NCBI RefSeq assembly: GCF_014397245.1
Contig: NZ_JACLHY010000009.1
Coordinates: forward strand, 124,001-188,000
Direction of reading: 5' to 3'
From: Arenibacter arenosicollis
Lineage (GTDB): Bacteria; Bacteroidota; Bacteroidia; Flavobacteriales; Flavobacteriaceae
Length of the DNA stretch: 64,000 bases
The notes below the pieces were generated by a model. It was not told the origin of the DNA. It was given only the letters and a program-made list of their open reading frames with translations, and searched no databases. Made by a program: the position numbers and the translations under genes. Positions 26,896 through 36,222 of this stretch are shown piece after piece; the first letter of the stretch is position 1, and each line of letters starts with the position of its first letter.

Positions 26896-28179
26896 ATGAA
26901 AAGAATATACCTATTATTTACCGTTATAGCCCTATATGGACCATTATCCAATGCCCAATTTACATTGGATGGTGAATTTAGACCTCGTACCGAATTACGT
27001 CATGGTTTTGGAAACCTAATCTCCGATGATGCCGATGCCGGTTTTGGGGTATCAACCCGTTTACGATTAAATGCTGGTTACGATATAGAGGCCTATAAGT
27101 TTTATGTAAGCCTGCAAGATGTTATGGTATGGGGAGAAAACAGACAACTTCTTCCTGATGATGAGAATAATTCCTTTGCTGTATTTGAGGCTTGGGCCGA
27201 TATTAATCTGGGAAGTGGTTTTTCCACCAAATTAGGAAGACAGACCTTGGATTATGACGACCAGCGTATTTTGGGCAGTGTTGGATGGACACAACAGGGA
27301 CGTAATCACGATGCCGCCATTTTCAAATATGCCAAGGAGAAATTTCAACTGGATCTTGGATTGGCCTACAGCCAGGATTACGACAACCCCAGTGGATTTC
27401 AATCGGTAAGCACTGCCTATAATACAACTGGATTCTTTTCCTATAAAACCATGCAATACCTTTATTTAAAGGAAAATTGGAAAAATTTAAGTGGGAGCCT
27501 ATTGCTGTTGAACAATGGCTTCCAAAATTTTGAAACGGATGGAACCACACCGGATGGGCTAAGTAATCTGCAGACCCTAGGAACACATTTGGACTATAAA
27601 AAAGGCAGTTTCGGTGCAGCCTTGAACGCTTATCTTCAAACAGGTGAAAGACAGGGTGCTGTTGATGTGGGTGGAGCTTATTTGTTGGGACTGGATATTA
27701 ACTATACCGCTTCAGCCAAAGTAAGTTTAGGGGCAGGTATGGAAATCATTAGTGCTAATGATGCCAATACAAGTGATAAAACGGAAGCGTTTTTCCCACT
27801 ATATGGTACCAATCATAAATTCAACGGATTTATGGATTATTTCTACGTAGGCAATCATGCCAATTCCGTAGGCTTGTTCGATGTTCATGTGAGTGCCAAT
27901 TTTAAACTTGGAGAAAAATCAAGCCTTCTACTAAAGGCGCTTAATTTTAGTGGAGAGCAAGCATTACCCAGTGGCGAAAAATCTCTGGGTACGGAAATAG
28001 ATCTTGTGTTTTCACAGGCATTCAACGGCTATTCCCTACAATTGGGTTATTCCCAAATGTTTGCTGGCGATGGAATGTATGAATTAAAAGGCATCACAGA
28101 AGATGCCTCGGCCAGTAGCCAAAACTGGGCATGGGCCATGTTGGTCATCAAGCCCAAATTTTTGAATACTTCAAAATAA
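26896..28179 (+). CDS. Alginate-export-family outer membrane porin (nitrate cluster)
   Basis: A 427-residue outer-membrane beta-barrel with a Sec signal peptide (residues 1-20, ending LSNAQF). The sequence is a run of alternating amphipathic strands (GEFRPRTELRHG, FYVSLQDVMVWGE, KLGRQTLDYDDQRI, FQLDLGLAYSQDY, LDYKKGSFGAALNAYLQTG, and others) with an aromatic C-terminal region, as in the Alginate_exp (AlgE-like) family. Here it sits between narK and the nitrate reductase genes, so it probably provides outer-membrane passage for nitrate or nitrite rather than alginate. An intrinsic terminator follows 10 bp after the stop. The barrel assignment is firm; the cargo is inferred from context. Confidence 0.8.
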   Translation: MKRIYLLFTVIALYGPLSNAQFTLDGEFRPRTELRHGFGNLISDDADAGFGVSTRLRLNAGYDIEAYKFYVSLQDVMVWGENRQLLPDDENNSFAVFEAWADINLGSGFSTKLGRQTLDYDDQRILGSVGWTQQGRNHDAAIFKYAKEKFQLDLGLAYSQDYDNPSGFQSVSTAYNTTGFFSYKTMQYLYLKENWKNLSGSLLLLNNGFQNFETDGTTPDGLSNLQTLGTHLDYKKGSFGAALNAYLQTGERQGAVDVGGAYLLGLDINYTASAKVSLGAGMEIISANDANTSDKTEAFFPLYGTNHKFNGFMDYFYVGNHANSVGLFDVHVSANFKLGEKSSLLLKALNFSGEQALPSGEKSLGTEIDLVFSQAFNGYSLQLGYSQMFAGDGMYELKGITEDASASSQNWAWAMLVIKPKFLNTSK

Positions 28180-28189
28180 GAAAATTATA

Positions 28190-28221
28190 ATCAAAGCCCC
28201 CCAATTAGTGGGGCTTTTGAT
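28190..28221 (+). terminator. Intrinsic terminator after the porin gene
   Basis: The arms ATCAAAGCCCC and GGGGCTTTTGAT form a GC-rich stem with a short loop directly after the stop codon. The T-run lies within the descending arm. Confidence 0.75.
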
Positions 28222-28377
28222 TTAAGAGCGTCACTTGAAAATTATCTTCAAAAGCCCGGTTGGTCATACTTAGCCACCATATTAAAACTATAGCTCATGT
28301 GCCATTGCTAATTAGATTTATAATCAAAAATGAAGAATCTATTTTCACCGTATGAATACTTAGTTTTAATTTTATCC

Positions 28378-28385
28378 TATATTTG
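28378..28385 (+). promoter_or_regulatory. Candidate -7 box for the NarL-type regulator gene
   Basis: TATATTTG fully matches TAnnTTTG and lies 22 bp before the GTG at 28407. Its position argues against the in-frame TTG at 28383 as the start codon. No clear -33 TTG was found. Confidence 0.4.
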
Positions 28386-28406
28386 TTTGGAAAGAAAATA
28401 ACAATT

Positions 28407-29078
28407 GTGAATAAAACTACGCGTATTGTATTGGCTGATGACCATTCCTTGGTAAGGGATGGAATTCGTGCATTATTGGAGGAAGATGAAAATTATGTGG
28501 TGATCGGAGAAGTCTCCAATGGTAAGGAGGCCGTTAAAATGGTACTGGACAAGAATCCTGATCTCTTAATAATTGATATCCGAATGCCAGAAATGAATGG
28601 CATAGAAGCTGTAGAGGAACTTAAAAAACATTCTTCTACAACGAAATGTATTATACTTTCAATGCACGATTCCGAAGAATATATCCTTAAATCGGTTAAT
28701 GCCGGAGCTAGTGGTTATCTCTTAAAGGATACCGGTAAAACAGAATTTCTTAAGGCCATTTCCACAGTGGAACAAGGTGGAAAATATTTCAGTGGTGATA
28801 TTTCCAATGTTTTGGTAAACAATTTATTGAGTCAAGGAAAGGCTAAGCAGGAGAATCAATTACCAACAACAAATGGAAATAACTCCTTTGGAATTACAAG
28901 TAAGGAACTACAAATCTTAGAGCTTGTACTTTCAGGGCTTACCAATAAGCAAATATCGGAAAAACTTCAAAAAAGCAAACGCACCATTGAAACCCATCGC
29001 TTTAATCTAATGCGAAAGATGGGGGTAAATAACCTTATGGACCTGGCGAAGAAAGCACAGGAATATAAGTTGGTATAA
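28407..29078 (+). CDS. NarL/FixJ-type response regulator of the nitrate island
   Basis: A cytosolic two-domain regulator of about 223 residues. The receiver domain contains the acidic pair in VLADDHS and the phospho-acceptor Asp57 in LIIDIRMPE, followed by GASGYLLKD around 107. The C-terminal LuxR-type HTH reads SKELQILELVLSGLTNKQISEKLQKSKRTIETHRFNLMRKMG. No ATG is available near the N-terminus; GTG at 28407 is chosen because the TTG at 28383 overlaps a candidate -7 box. It has no kinase next to it. The NarX-like kinase in the divergent operon (18656-20500) is the natural partner, and TACGTA sites in the island's promoters are its candidate targets. Pairing and targets are inferred. Confidence 0.88.
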   Translation: MNKTTRIVLADDHSLVRDGIRALLEEDENYVVIGEVSNGKEAVKMVLDKNPDLLIIDIRMPEMNGIEAVEELKKHSSTTKCIILSMHDSEEYILKSVNAGASGYLLKDTGKTEFLKAISTVEQGGKYFSGDISNVLVNNLLSQGKAKQENQLPTTNGNNSFGITSKELQILELVLSGLTNKQISEKLQKSKRTIETHRFNLMRKMGVNNLMDLAKKAQEYKLV

Positions 29079-29220
29079 CTTATACCTGATCGGTAATTAT
29101 TTACCACCCTACTTAAGTCAATGGCTTATTTAGGTAAGTGTTAATTCGGTAATATCCAATATACGATCACTTTTATTGTCTTTTCATCAATATTCTGCTT
29201 AACTATTATCAATAAAATAC

Positions 29221-29242
29221 TACGTATTTATACTTAATTTGG
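29221..29242 (+). promoter_or_regulatory. Nitrate reductase promoter: TACGTA site and imperfect -7 box
   Basis: TACGTA (29221-29226) lies upstream of TTAATTTGG. Read as TTAATTTG (29234) or TAATTTGG (29235), the -7-like element starts 13-14 bp downstream of TACGTA, similar to narK and nirB. The nitrate reductase ATG is at 29289. Confidence 0.45.
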
Positions 29243-29288
29243 TAATTTTAAACCATTATTAAATGGTTTCTTTTAATACCAGGATTTT

Positions 29289-32200
29289 ATGCAGAAAAAG
29301 AACGAACATAAAACTATTTGCTCCTATTGTGGGGTTGGATGTGGAATTTTGGTAGAACAGGACTCCAAGGGCAATATTAGTGTTGAAGGAGATCCCGATT
29401 ATCCGGTGAACAAGGGCATGCTCTGTTCCAAGGGGAAAAACCTCAATTATGTAGCCCAGGATACCAGTGATCGTATTTTGTATCCTGAAATGAGATGGAG
29501 TAGAAACCACCCTTTGCAAAGAGTATCCTGGGATACGGCCTTTGATAGGGCCGCAGCCGTATTTAAGAGCATTATTGAAAAGCATGGCCCAGATAGTGTG
29601 GGCTTTTATGTTTCGGGTCAATGTCTTACAGAAGAGTATTACTTAGTAAATAAACTCACCAAAGGCTTTATTGGCACCAATAATATTGACACCAATTCCA
29701 GGCTATGCATGAGTTCTGCAGTGGTGGGCTACAAAAAAATGTTGGGTGAAGATTCCGTGCCCATTTCATATGAGGATATAGAACTTTCAGATTGCTTTCT
29801 TATTGCCGGGGCAAATCCGGCCTGGTGTCACCCCATTCTTTTTAGAAGGATAGAAAATCATAAGGAGAAAAATCCTGATGTAAAAATAATAGTCGTAGAT
29901 CCCCGTAAGACGCAAACCTGCGCTGCAGCAGACCTACATTTACAGATTTTACCAGGGACAGATGTTATTCTGTTTAACGCCATGGCCCGTTGGTTGATAG
30001 AAAAGAAAAAGATAGACAGGAATTTTATTAAAAAGCACACTGTAAATTTTGATGCTGTAAAGGAAAGTGCCTTTCAACTTTCTTTAAAAAAGGCAGCCGA
30101 ACTGTGTGGTGTTTCCGTGGAGGATATTAAAAAGGCCGCAATGTATATTGGCAACGCCAAGGCTTTTATAAGCATGTGGACTATGGGTCTAAACCAGAGT
30201 GTTATTGGAGTCTCTAAAAATGTTTCTTTAATGAACCTGTCCTTGCTTACCGGGCAGATCGGGAAACCAGGAGCCGGACCTTTTTCACTTACGGGACAGC
30301 CCAACGCCATGGGGGGTAGGGAAGTAGGTGGAATGGCTAGTTTATTGGCTGCCCACAGGGAATTGGGCAATCCCAAGCACCGTAAGGAGGTGACAGATTT
30401 CTGGGGAGGAAAAGAAATAAAATCAGAACCCGGATACACTGCAACCGAAATGTTCGATGCTCTGGAAAGTGGTAAAATGAAAGCAGTTTGGATCATTTGC
30501 ACCAATCCCATTGTAAGTATGCCCAATGTTCACAAGGCAGAAAGGGCATTAAAAAATGCAAGTTTTGTAGTGGTTCAGGATATTTCCCATAATTCCGAGA
30601 GTACCAAATTTGCAGATCTGCTTTTACCCGCTGCCGGCTGGTTGGAAAAGGATGGAACAATGACCAATTCAGAAAGGCGTATAAGTTATCTTCCCAAAGT
30701 GATAGGTGCCCCAGGGGAAGCTTTACCGGATGCTGAAATATTATGGAAGTTCGCCCAAAAAATGGGGTATCATGGATTTGATTATAAAAATACCAGTGAA
30801 GTGTATGACGAACATTGCCTTTTAACCAAAGGCACCGAAATAGATATAACAGGCCTTTCCCATGAAAGATTAAAGCGGGAAGGTAGTTTTCAATGGCCGG
30901 TTCCACACGCCACACATATGGGTACCCCAAGATTGTTTACGGATTATCAATTCTTTACCAATGACAAGAAATCGCACTTTAACGCCCCTGCTTCACTTTA
31001 CAACAAGTCTGAGATAACAACTCCTGAATATCCATTAATACTCAACACCGGAAGGGTAAGGGATCAATGGCATACCCGCACCAAAACAGGGAAGGTAAAG
31101 CGGCTATTGACGCATATTCCCGATCCGTATTTGGAAATGAACAAGGTGGACGCCTATTTGCGAAAATTAAAGGATGGGGATATAGCCGTCATAAAAAGTA
31201 GAAGGGGAACGGTTCGGGTAAAGGTAAAGGTGAATTTCGACATTCGCGAAAAGGTAGTATTCCTTCCCATGCATTGGGGGAAAGTGCTCAATAACGATTT
31301 TGGACGGGCCAATAATTTGACCAATGACCTGGTTGACCCAGTTTCCAAAGAACCCGATTTTAAATATTGTGCCGTAGAAGTGGCTAAATATGTAAAACCC
31401 AAACAGAAGATTCTCATTATCGGAGCGGGAGCTGCCGCTTATAGATTTGTTCAAACCTATAGGGAGAAAAATGAAACCGATGAGCTCCATGTATTCTCCA
31501 AGGAAAAAGATCCATTTTACAATCGAGTATTGCTCCCTGAATATGTGAGCGAGGAACTTACTTGGGAAGCCTTGGAAAAATTAAAAAAAGGCGAACTTCA
31601 AAAGTTGAATATCACCCTGCATTCTGGGATTGGAGTAACGCAAATAGACAGGACTAATAAAACCATAATGGACGACAATGGTTTAGAACATACCTATGAT
31701 ATCCTTATAATGGCCACAGGTAGTCGCGCTTTTGTGCCAAGTGAGGTACAAATAAATATGCCCGGTCGCTTTACTATGAGAGAACGCGGGGATGCCGATA
31801 AATTGCGTAAATATTTACAGGATACAGGGCTTCCCGCGGAGGAACAGCATGTGGTTATTGTTGGGGGTGGGCTTTTAGGCCTTGAGTTGGCAGCGGCCCT
31901 TAAGAATAGGAATGTTAATATCAGTATTATTCAACGTGCCCCTAGATTAATGGAAAGACAGTTGGATAGAATTGCAAGTCGACTTTTGGCAGAGGATGTC
32001 AATGATCGGGGAATCAAGGTTTATTATGACAATGAGGTAAGTACGGTGTTTGAGGAAAGGGATGATAAAAATTCACTCTCAATTACCTTAAAAACTGGAA
32101 GGACCGTAAAGTGCAATGCCATAGTTTACGCCATTGGCACACGCCCCAATATTGAATTGGCAAAACATACCGATCTTAAAACCGGAAGGGGAGTGGTAGT

Positions 32201-32822
32201 CAATGAATATTTACAGACCAGTGATCCCAATATTTTTGCCCTAGGTGAAATTGCTGAATTTAGGAATGCACTTTTTGGAATTACTTCGGCCGCCGAGCAA
32301 CAGGCAGATACTGCGGCAAAATACATTTTTGGGGATTTTAGCAGTATTTATAATGGGTCCATACTCATGAATATTCTAAAGTTTGAAAATCTGGACCTAT
32401 GTAGTCTGGGGATGGTGAATGCTCCCATGGACGACAGTAGCTATGAGGAAATAATTCTGATGGACGTCAGCAAAAAATATTATAAGAAATGTATAGTTAA
32501 GGATGACACCTTAAAAGGTGCCATTTTAATGGGGGATAAAAATGAGTTTGCCGAGTTTAAAAGACTAATAGAAGAGGAAATTGAATTATCGGAAAAACGG
32601 AACGAGCTACTAAGAGGGCAATCGAATTCCGTTCCCTTAAAAGGAAAATTGGTTTGCTCCTGCAGTCAAGTCGGGGAAGGCAATCTAATAGAAACTATCA
32701 ACGGAGGCTGCGAGGACTTCTCTAAACTATGTTCTGAAACAGGGGCCGGATTGGGATGTGGAAGTTGCAAACCCGAGATACAGGATATCCTGCGTAAACA
32801 ATTACAAACGGTTACTTCATAA
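29289..32822 (+). CDS. Assimilatory nitrate reductase, fused molybdopterin catalytic, FAD/NAD and BFD domains
   Basis: A cytosolic enzyme of 1177 residues that would reduce nitrate to nitrite. Residues 1-690 are a bis-MGD molybdopterin oxidoreductase with an N-terminal [4Fe-4S] site (Cys11, Cys14, Cys18, Cys46), landmarks such as LCMSSAV and AGANPAWCHP, and a molydopterin-binding C-lobe (LNTGRVRDQWHTRTKTGK). Residues about 703-1015 are an FAD/NAD-binding oxidoreductase like the NirB N-terminus (ILIIGAGAAAYRF, VIVGGGLLGLELAAAL). The C-terminus is a BFD-type [2Fe-2S] domain with Cys1123, Cys1125, Cys1157 and Cys1160. There is no Tat signal. The fusion supplies a built-in NAD(P)H reductase, so no separate NasB is needed. 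The rubredoxin-fusion gene begins 11 bp after its stop. Confidence 0.92.
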   Translation: MQKKNEHKTICSYCGVGCGILVEQDSKGNISVEGDPDYPVNKGMLCSKGKNLNYVAQDTSDRILYPEMRWSRNHPLQRVSWDTAFDRAAAVFKSIIEKHGPDSVGFYVSGQCLTEEYYLVNKLTKGFIGTNNIDTNSRLCMSSAVVGYKKMLGEDSVPISYEDIELSDCFLIAGANPAWCHPILFRRIENHKEKNPDVKIIVVDPRKTQTCAAADLHLQILPGTDVILFNAMARWLIEKKKIDRNFIKKHTVNFDAVKESAFQLSLKKAAELCGVSVEDIKKAAMYIGNAKAFISMWTMGLNQSVIGVSKNVSLMNLSLLTGQIGKPGAGPFSLTGQPNAMGGREVGGMASLLAAHRELGNPKHRKEVTDFWGGKEIKSEPGYTATEMFDALESGKMKAVWIICTNPIVSMPNVHKAERALKNASFVVVQDISHNSESTKFADLLLPAAGWLEKDGTMTNSERRISYLPKVIGAPGEALPDAEILWKFAQKMGYHGFDYKNTSEVYDEHCLLTKGTEIDITGLSHERLKREGSFQWPVPHATHMGTPRLFTDYQFFTNDKKSHFNAPASLYNKSEITTPEYPLILNTGRVRDQWHTRTKTGKVKRLLTHIPDPYLEMNKVDAYLRKLKDGDIAVIKSRRGTVRVKVKVNFDIREKVVFLPMHWGKVLNNDFGRANNLTNDLVDPVSKEPDFKYCAVEVAKYVKPKQKILIIGAGAAAYRFVQTYREKNETDELHVFSKEKDPFYNRVLLPEYVSEELTWEALEKLKKGELQKLNITLHSGIGVTQIDRTNKTIMDDNGLEHTYDILIMATGSRAFVPSEVQINMPGRFTMRERGDADKLRKYLQDTGLPAEEQHVVIVGGGLLGLELAAALKNRNVNISIIQRAPRLMERQLDRIASRLLAEDVNDRGIKVYYDNEVSTVFEERDDKNSLSITLKTGRTVKCNAIVYAIGTRPNIELAKHTDLKTGRGVVVNEYLQTSDPNIFALGEIAEFRNALFGITSAAEQQADTAAKYIFGDFSSIYNGSILMNILKFENLDLCSLGMVNAPMDDSSYEEIILMDVSKKYYKKCIVKDDTLKGAILMGDKNEFAEFKRLIEEEIELSEKRNELLRGQSNSVPLKGKLVCSCSQVGEGNLIETINGGCEDFSKLCSETGAGLGCGSCKPEIQDILRKQLQTVTS

Positions 32823-32833
32823 AACACAATATT

Positions 32834-34270
32834 ATGAATGATGATTTACATAGAATACTGATCAAAGGGGGGGTAACCTCTCCTGGAGAACTTAAGGATA
32901 TCATTGCCATGTTGGAAGCGGGCGGGCTGAAGGAAGTATTTTTTGGATCCCGACTGGATCTATTGTTTCCTTTAAAAAATGCCAAGGAGGAACAACTGGA
33001 ACAAATATCAAAATTTAATACGGATATCATTGCCGATAGAAGCTATCAAAACATAGTATGTTCCTACGTGTCCGCCGATATTTTTGAAATGACCTACTGG
33101 CTAAAAGGTTCTACATATTTGTACATTTTGGAGGGTTTTGATTATCTGCCAAAATTAAAGATCAATATTACCGATCCCAAGCAGCGCTTGGTTCCCATTT
33201 TTAGCGGTAACCTAAACTTTATAGCATCGGACAATGAGGATTATTGGTATCTTAACGTTAAACTGCCCCACTGGGCAAAGTCTGTTTACTACCCCGTACT
33301 AATTTATAGCTGGGACATTAATACTGTAGCCAAGGCCATTGAGGAAATATATACTGACATAGCGGATATAGATGAGCTGTTTTTTGTCCTCAATAAAAAA
33401 TTGGATACCAACAACAGGACTATTGAGAGAGAACTGGAGATTCCCTATATTAAATTTCCATATTATGAAGGAATGAACAGGATGGGATTGGATGAATATT
33501 GGTTGGGACTTTATTGGAGAAACAATAGATACGATCTGGATTTTCTAAAAAAATTATGTGGGTTTTGCTTGGACAACAGTATTGGAAAAATATGCATTAC
33601 ACCATGGAAATCATTCATAATCAAGGGTGTTAAAAGTTCCAGTAGGCCCGAACTTGAACGTTTCTTGGGACAAAAAGGAATAAATATTCGTCATTCGCAA
33701 TTGGAAATGAACTGGCATCTCCCAGTGGATGACATGGAGGCTTTGGAGTTAAAAAAATTCTTGGTGCTTAGTTTTGACCAGAACGATATAAGTACCTACG
33801 GTCTTACCTTTGGAATAAGTAATGAAACGGGAAAAAGAACCCATTTCTCTTCCGTTATCATTGAAAAAAACACCCAGCCCACAATAGTTAAGGATTTTGC
33901 CGTGAGGCCTACCTACAATGTGTTGCATTTCAGAAATTTTGATCCCAACACCCAAGAATATCAAGTGTACGCCCAAGACGTGGATAAGATAGAACTCCCC
34001 GGTCTTTTAATGGAACTTAGTAAAAATTATTTCGATCAGTTGGGCAGGGCAGTGGTAAAAAAAGAAGCCCCCAAGAATACAAATGATGACCAATTGAAAG
34101 AGGTGTATCAATGTACTTCCTGTTTCACCGTTTACGATGAAACTTATGGGGATGCCAAATCCCAAATTCCCGCTGGAACGGCATTTAAAGACCTTGGCGA
34201 GGATTACAGTTGTTCTGTTTGTGGCGCCTCCAAAGCCGGATTTGAGAAAATGAAATTGCAGATATTGTAG
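32834..34270 (+). CDS. Rubredoxin-domain protein with a nitrite/sulfite-reductase-like N-terminal region lacking the siroheme cluster motif
   Basis: A cytosolic protein of 478 residues. The last 55 residues are a rubredoxin domain with Cys427-x2-Cys430 and Cys460-x2-Cys463 binding one iron. The first 400 residues resemble two copies of the ferredoxin-like half-domain of nitrite/sulfite reductases: IKGGVTSPGELKDIIAML near residue 10, and DEYWLGLYWRNN followed by GKICITPWKSFIIKG near 220-260. The Cys-x5-Cys and Cys-x3-Cys ligands for the [4Fe-4S]-siroheme centre are not seen, so it is probably not a working nitrite reductase. Its gene starts 11 bp after the nitrate reductase stop, so it is co-transcribed. 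An electron-transfer or docking role for nitrate reductase is likely but inferred. Confidence 0.72.
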   Translation: MNDDLHRILIKGGVTSPGELKDIIAMLEAGGLKEVFFGSRLDLLFPLKNAKEEQLEQISKFNTDIIADRSYQNIVCSYVSADIFEMTYWLKGSTYLYILEGFDYLPKLKINITDPKQRLVPIFSGNLNFIASDNEDYWYLNVKLPHWAKSVYYPVLIYSWDINTVAKAIEEIYTDIADIDELFFVLNKKLDTNNRTIERELEIPYIKFPYYEGMNRMGLDEYWLGLYWRNNRYDLDFLKKLCGFCLDNSIGKICITPWKSFIIKGVKSSSRPELERFLGQKGINIRHSQLEMNWHLPVDDMEALELKKFLVLSFDQNDISTYGLTFGISNETGKRTHFSSVIIEKNTQPTIVKDFAVRPTYNVLHFRNFDPNTQEYQVYAQDVDKIELPGLLMELSKNYFDQLGRAVVKKEAPKNTNDDQLKEVYQCTSCFTVYDETYGDAKSQIPAGTAFKDLGEDYSCSVCGASKAGFEKMKLQIL

Positions 34271-34380
34271 TGGGACCATATCTTGGCAAACTAATTTTAA
34301 GGTATTAAATAGTCTATATGCCTGCCTAGACAAAAACTATAAAACCAGAATAAGAAGTGGTTGGGCGAAATTGGAAATCG

Positions 34381-36033
34381 CTATTTATTAAATAATATTA
34401 GCCAATTCTGGTACACCTTGCGATTCTTGAAATGAGGTTCCAAGTATTTTAAACCATCCTTGAACCCCCTTTTTTTATCAATAAGTAAGTAGGTATTTGG
34501 ACTATAGGAGAGTGAATCCAAACGCGAAACCATGACTTGATCATTTATGTCCCAAAGAGATTCCTTCCAATCATCATTATTTTGAAATTGTATTTCCCTA
34601 TTTGTTGTGTTATGTTTTAACTTTAAGGTAATTTGATGCGCATCAGAATAGATAGGTATAGAGGAAAGGAGATAATCATACACAACAACTGTCTTATGGG
34701 TTTTGAGAGTTACATTGTTAATATATCCCATTAATTCTTTGGTCGAATTAAAGGTTGGACCATTATGAGCCATTAACGAAGTTGAAATTAAAATCAAAGC
34801 TGCGCCAAAACCTGCACCTAATATCGCTGGCTTTTCTGGTCTAAGATTATCCACAAGAAAATAAATTACAGCTAGGACTATCAGCGATATAAAGCTATTA
34901 ATTAATGTTCCGGTAGAAATTTGAACGAAATCTGGTTTTATAATCCACAAAGCTAGAATACCCGTGAACAAACAACCCATCAGGGCTGCATATACCATGT
35001 TCAAAGTACTCCTGATTGCTTTTGTAGCCTTAATCAATTGTGCAGCAATTAAAATGGCCACCAACCAAAAAGACGGTAGGATATAAAGGACCATTTTATT
35101 CTTAAAGATTGAAAAAATCAAGAAAAGGCAACCCATTGAAATCAGTAATAACCTATCCTCCCTTCCCATATTCAGGATTTTCTTTCCTTTCTTTTTAAAT
35201 TGATGTGGTATTATCCACCACCAAGGAAGCACTAGAGCGATGATTAAGGGTATGTAAAACCAGAATGGTTTGGAGCGGTTAAATGATTTATACGCCATTC
35301 TGGATAAAAGTTGCTTTTCTATAAAATAATCCCACAAACCGGGATTGCCCAAAACAACCATAACATACCAACTAGAGCCAAGAATAAGACAAAGCGATAT
35401 TCCTAAAATATGATGAATATTAATTTTTGAACTCCGCTTAAATATTGATTTATAGACAACAATATAGATCAAAATAAATAGTAGGGCCACTGGGCCTTTG
35501 GTTAGCAACGCAATTGCCATTAAAAAATAGAATAAATAGAGTCCCAACAACTTTCCTTTTGAGGTATAATATTGCCAACAAAAAAGGCTGCCCAAGATAA
35601 AAGTGGTAAGATATGCGTCCGTAGTTAAATTACGACTGGATATTAATACAATGGGCATAGCAAAATATACCAATCCAGACATAAAAGCTATTTTCCTGTC
35701 TTTGTAGAGTAAGTTCGCCATACCGTAAACAAAGATTAATTGAAGTACTATAGCAATTTGTAGAAAGAACCTGGCGCCAAACTCGTTAATTCCAAAAATA
35801 CGATAGCCGAGGGTAGTAATGTAATAGACTATGGGAGGCTTATGAAAGTGAAAAATACCTAGAAGTTTTGGATTGAGATAATCAGCGGAATTTAGCATTT
35901 CACGGCTAATCTCGGCATATCTGGCTTCACTGGTCTCCGCCAATCCGTACGAACCTAAGCCTGCCAGTAATATGGTCAGGACAATGGTCAAAAAAAATAG
36001 ATAATATCCGTTAGTTGTTATTCTGGATAACAT
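34381..36033 (-). CDS. GT39-family (PMT/ArnT-like) membrane glycosyltransferase
   Basis: A polytopic inner-membrane protein of 550 residues with roughly 11-12 hydrophobic segments between 10 and 410 and a soluble C-terminal domain (about 420-550). The N-terminal loop has the GT39/ArnT pattern, with acidic residues in ETSEARYAEISREML and the following LGIFHFHKPPIVYYITTLGYRIFG. Such enzymes move a sugar from a polyprenyl-phosphate donor to protein or lipid A on the periplasmic face. It is convergent with the nitrate island and has no glycan genes beside it, so the acceptor is unknown. The start is the ATG at 36033; the TM1 begins about ten residues later. Confidence 0.82.
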   Translation of the reverse strand: MLSRITTNGYYLFFLTIVLTILLAGLGSYGLAETSEARYAEISREMLNSADYLNPKLLGIFHFHKPPIVYYITTLGYRIFGINEFGARFFLQIAIVLQLIFVYGMANLLYKDRKIAFMSGLVYFAMPIVLISSRNLTTDAYLTTFILGSLFCWQYYTSKGKLLGLYLFYFLMAIALLTKGPVALLFILIYIVVYKSIFKRSSKINIHHILGISLCLILGSSWYVMVVLGNPGLWDYFIEKQLLSRMAYKSFNRSKPFWFYIPLIIALVLPWWWIIPHQFKKKGKKILNMGREDRLLLISMGCLFLIFSIFKNKMVLYILPSFWLVAILIAAQLIKATKAIRSTLNMVYAALMGCLFTGILALWIIKPDFVQISTGTLINSFISLIVLAVIYFLVDNLRPEKPAILGAGFGAALILISTSLMAHNGPTFNSTKELMGYINNVTLKTHKTVVVYDYLLSSIPIYSDAHQITLKLKHNTTNREIQFQNNDDWKESLWDINDQVMVSRLDSLSYSPNTYLLIDKKRGFKDGLKYLEPHFKNRKVYQNWLILFNK

Positions 36034-36185
36034 TCCCGCGATTTATTTTTCTAAATTATGAGCCTTCAATTTATTTAATCAAACTTTCTGTATTAAATTA
36101 ACCAATTAATCACATAGTAACACTTTTAGACTTCATTTCTTATTGAACGATCGGTTTTTTACCCAGAAAAATTGAAAAATGAAAA

Positions 36186-36222
36186 GTCAAAGACCAATTG
36201 TATTATATTAATTGGTTCTTTG
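36186..36222 (-). terminator. Probable terminator at the end of the response regulator gene
   Basis: On the minus strand AAAGAACCAATT and AATTGGTCTTT form a stem with a single bulge and a 10-nt AT loop. It overlaps the stop codon and is followed by GACTTTTC. The T-tract is interrupted, so confidence is moderate. Confidence 0.45.

Noticed and set aside
12435-27850. Further TACGTA hexamers inside coding regions (for example near 12435, 15271, 25498 and 27844).
   Set aside because: They lie in genes at about the density expected by chance, without palindromic extension or a -7 box, and were not counted as operators.
32834-34000. The rubredoxin-fusion protein as a second working nitrite or sulfite reductase.
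   Set aside because: The C-x5-C and C-x3-C ligands of the siroheme-[4Fe-4S] centre are not found in residues 1-400.
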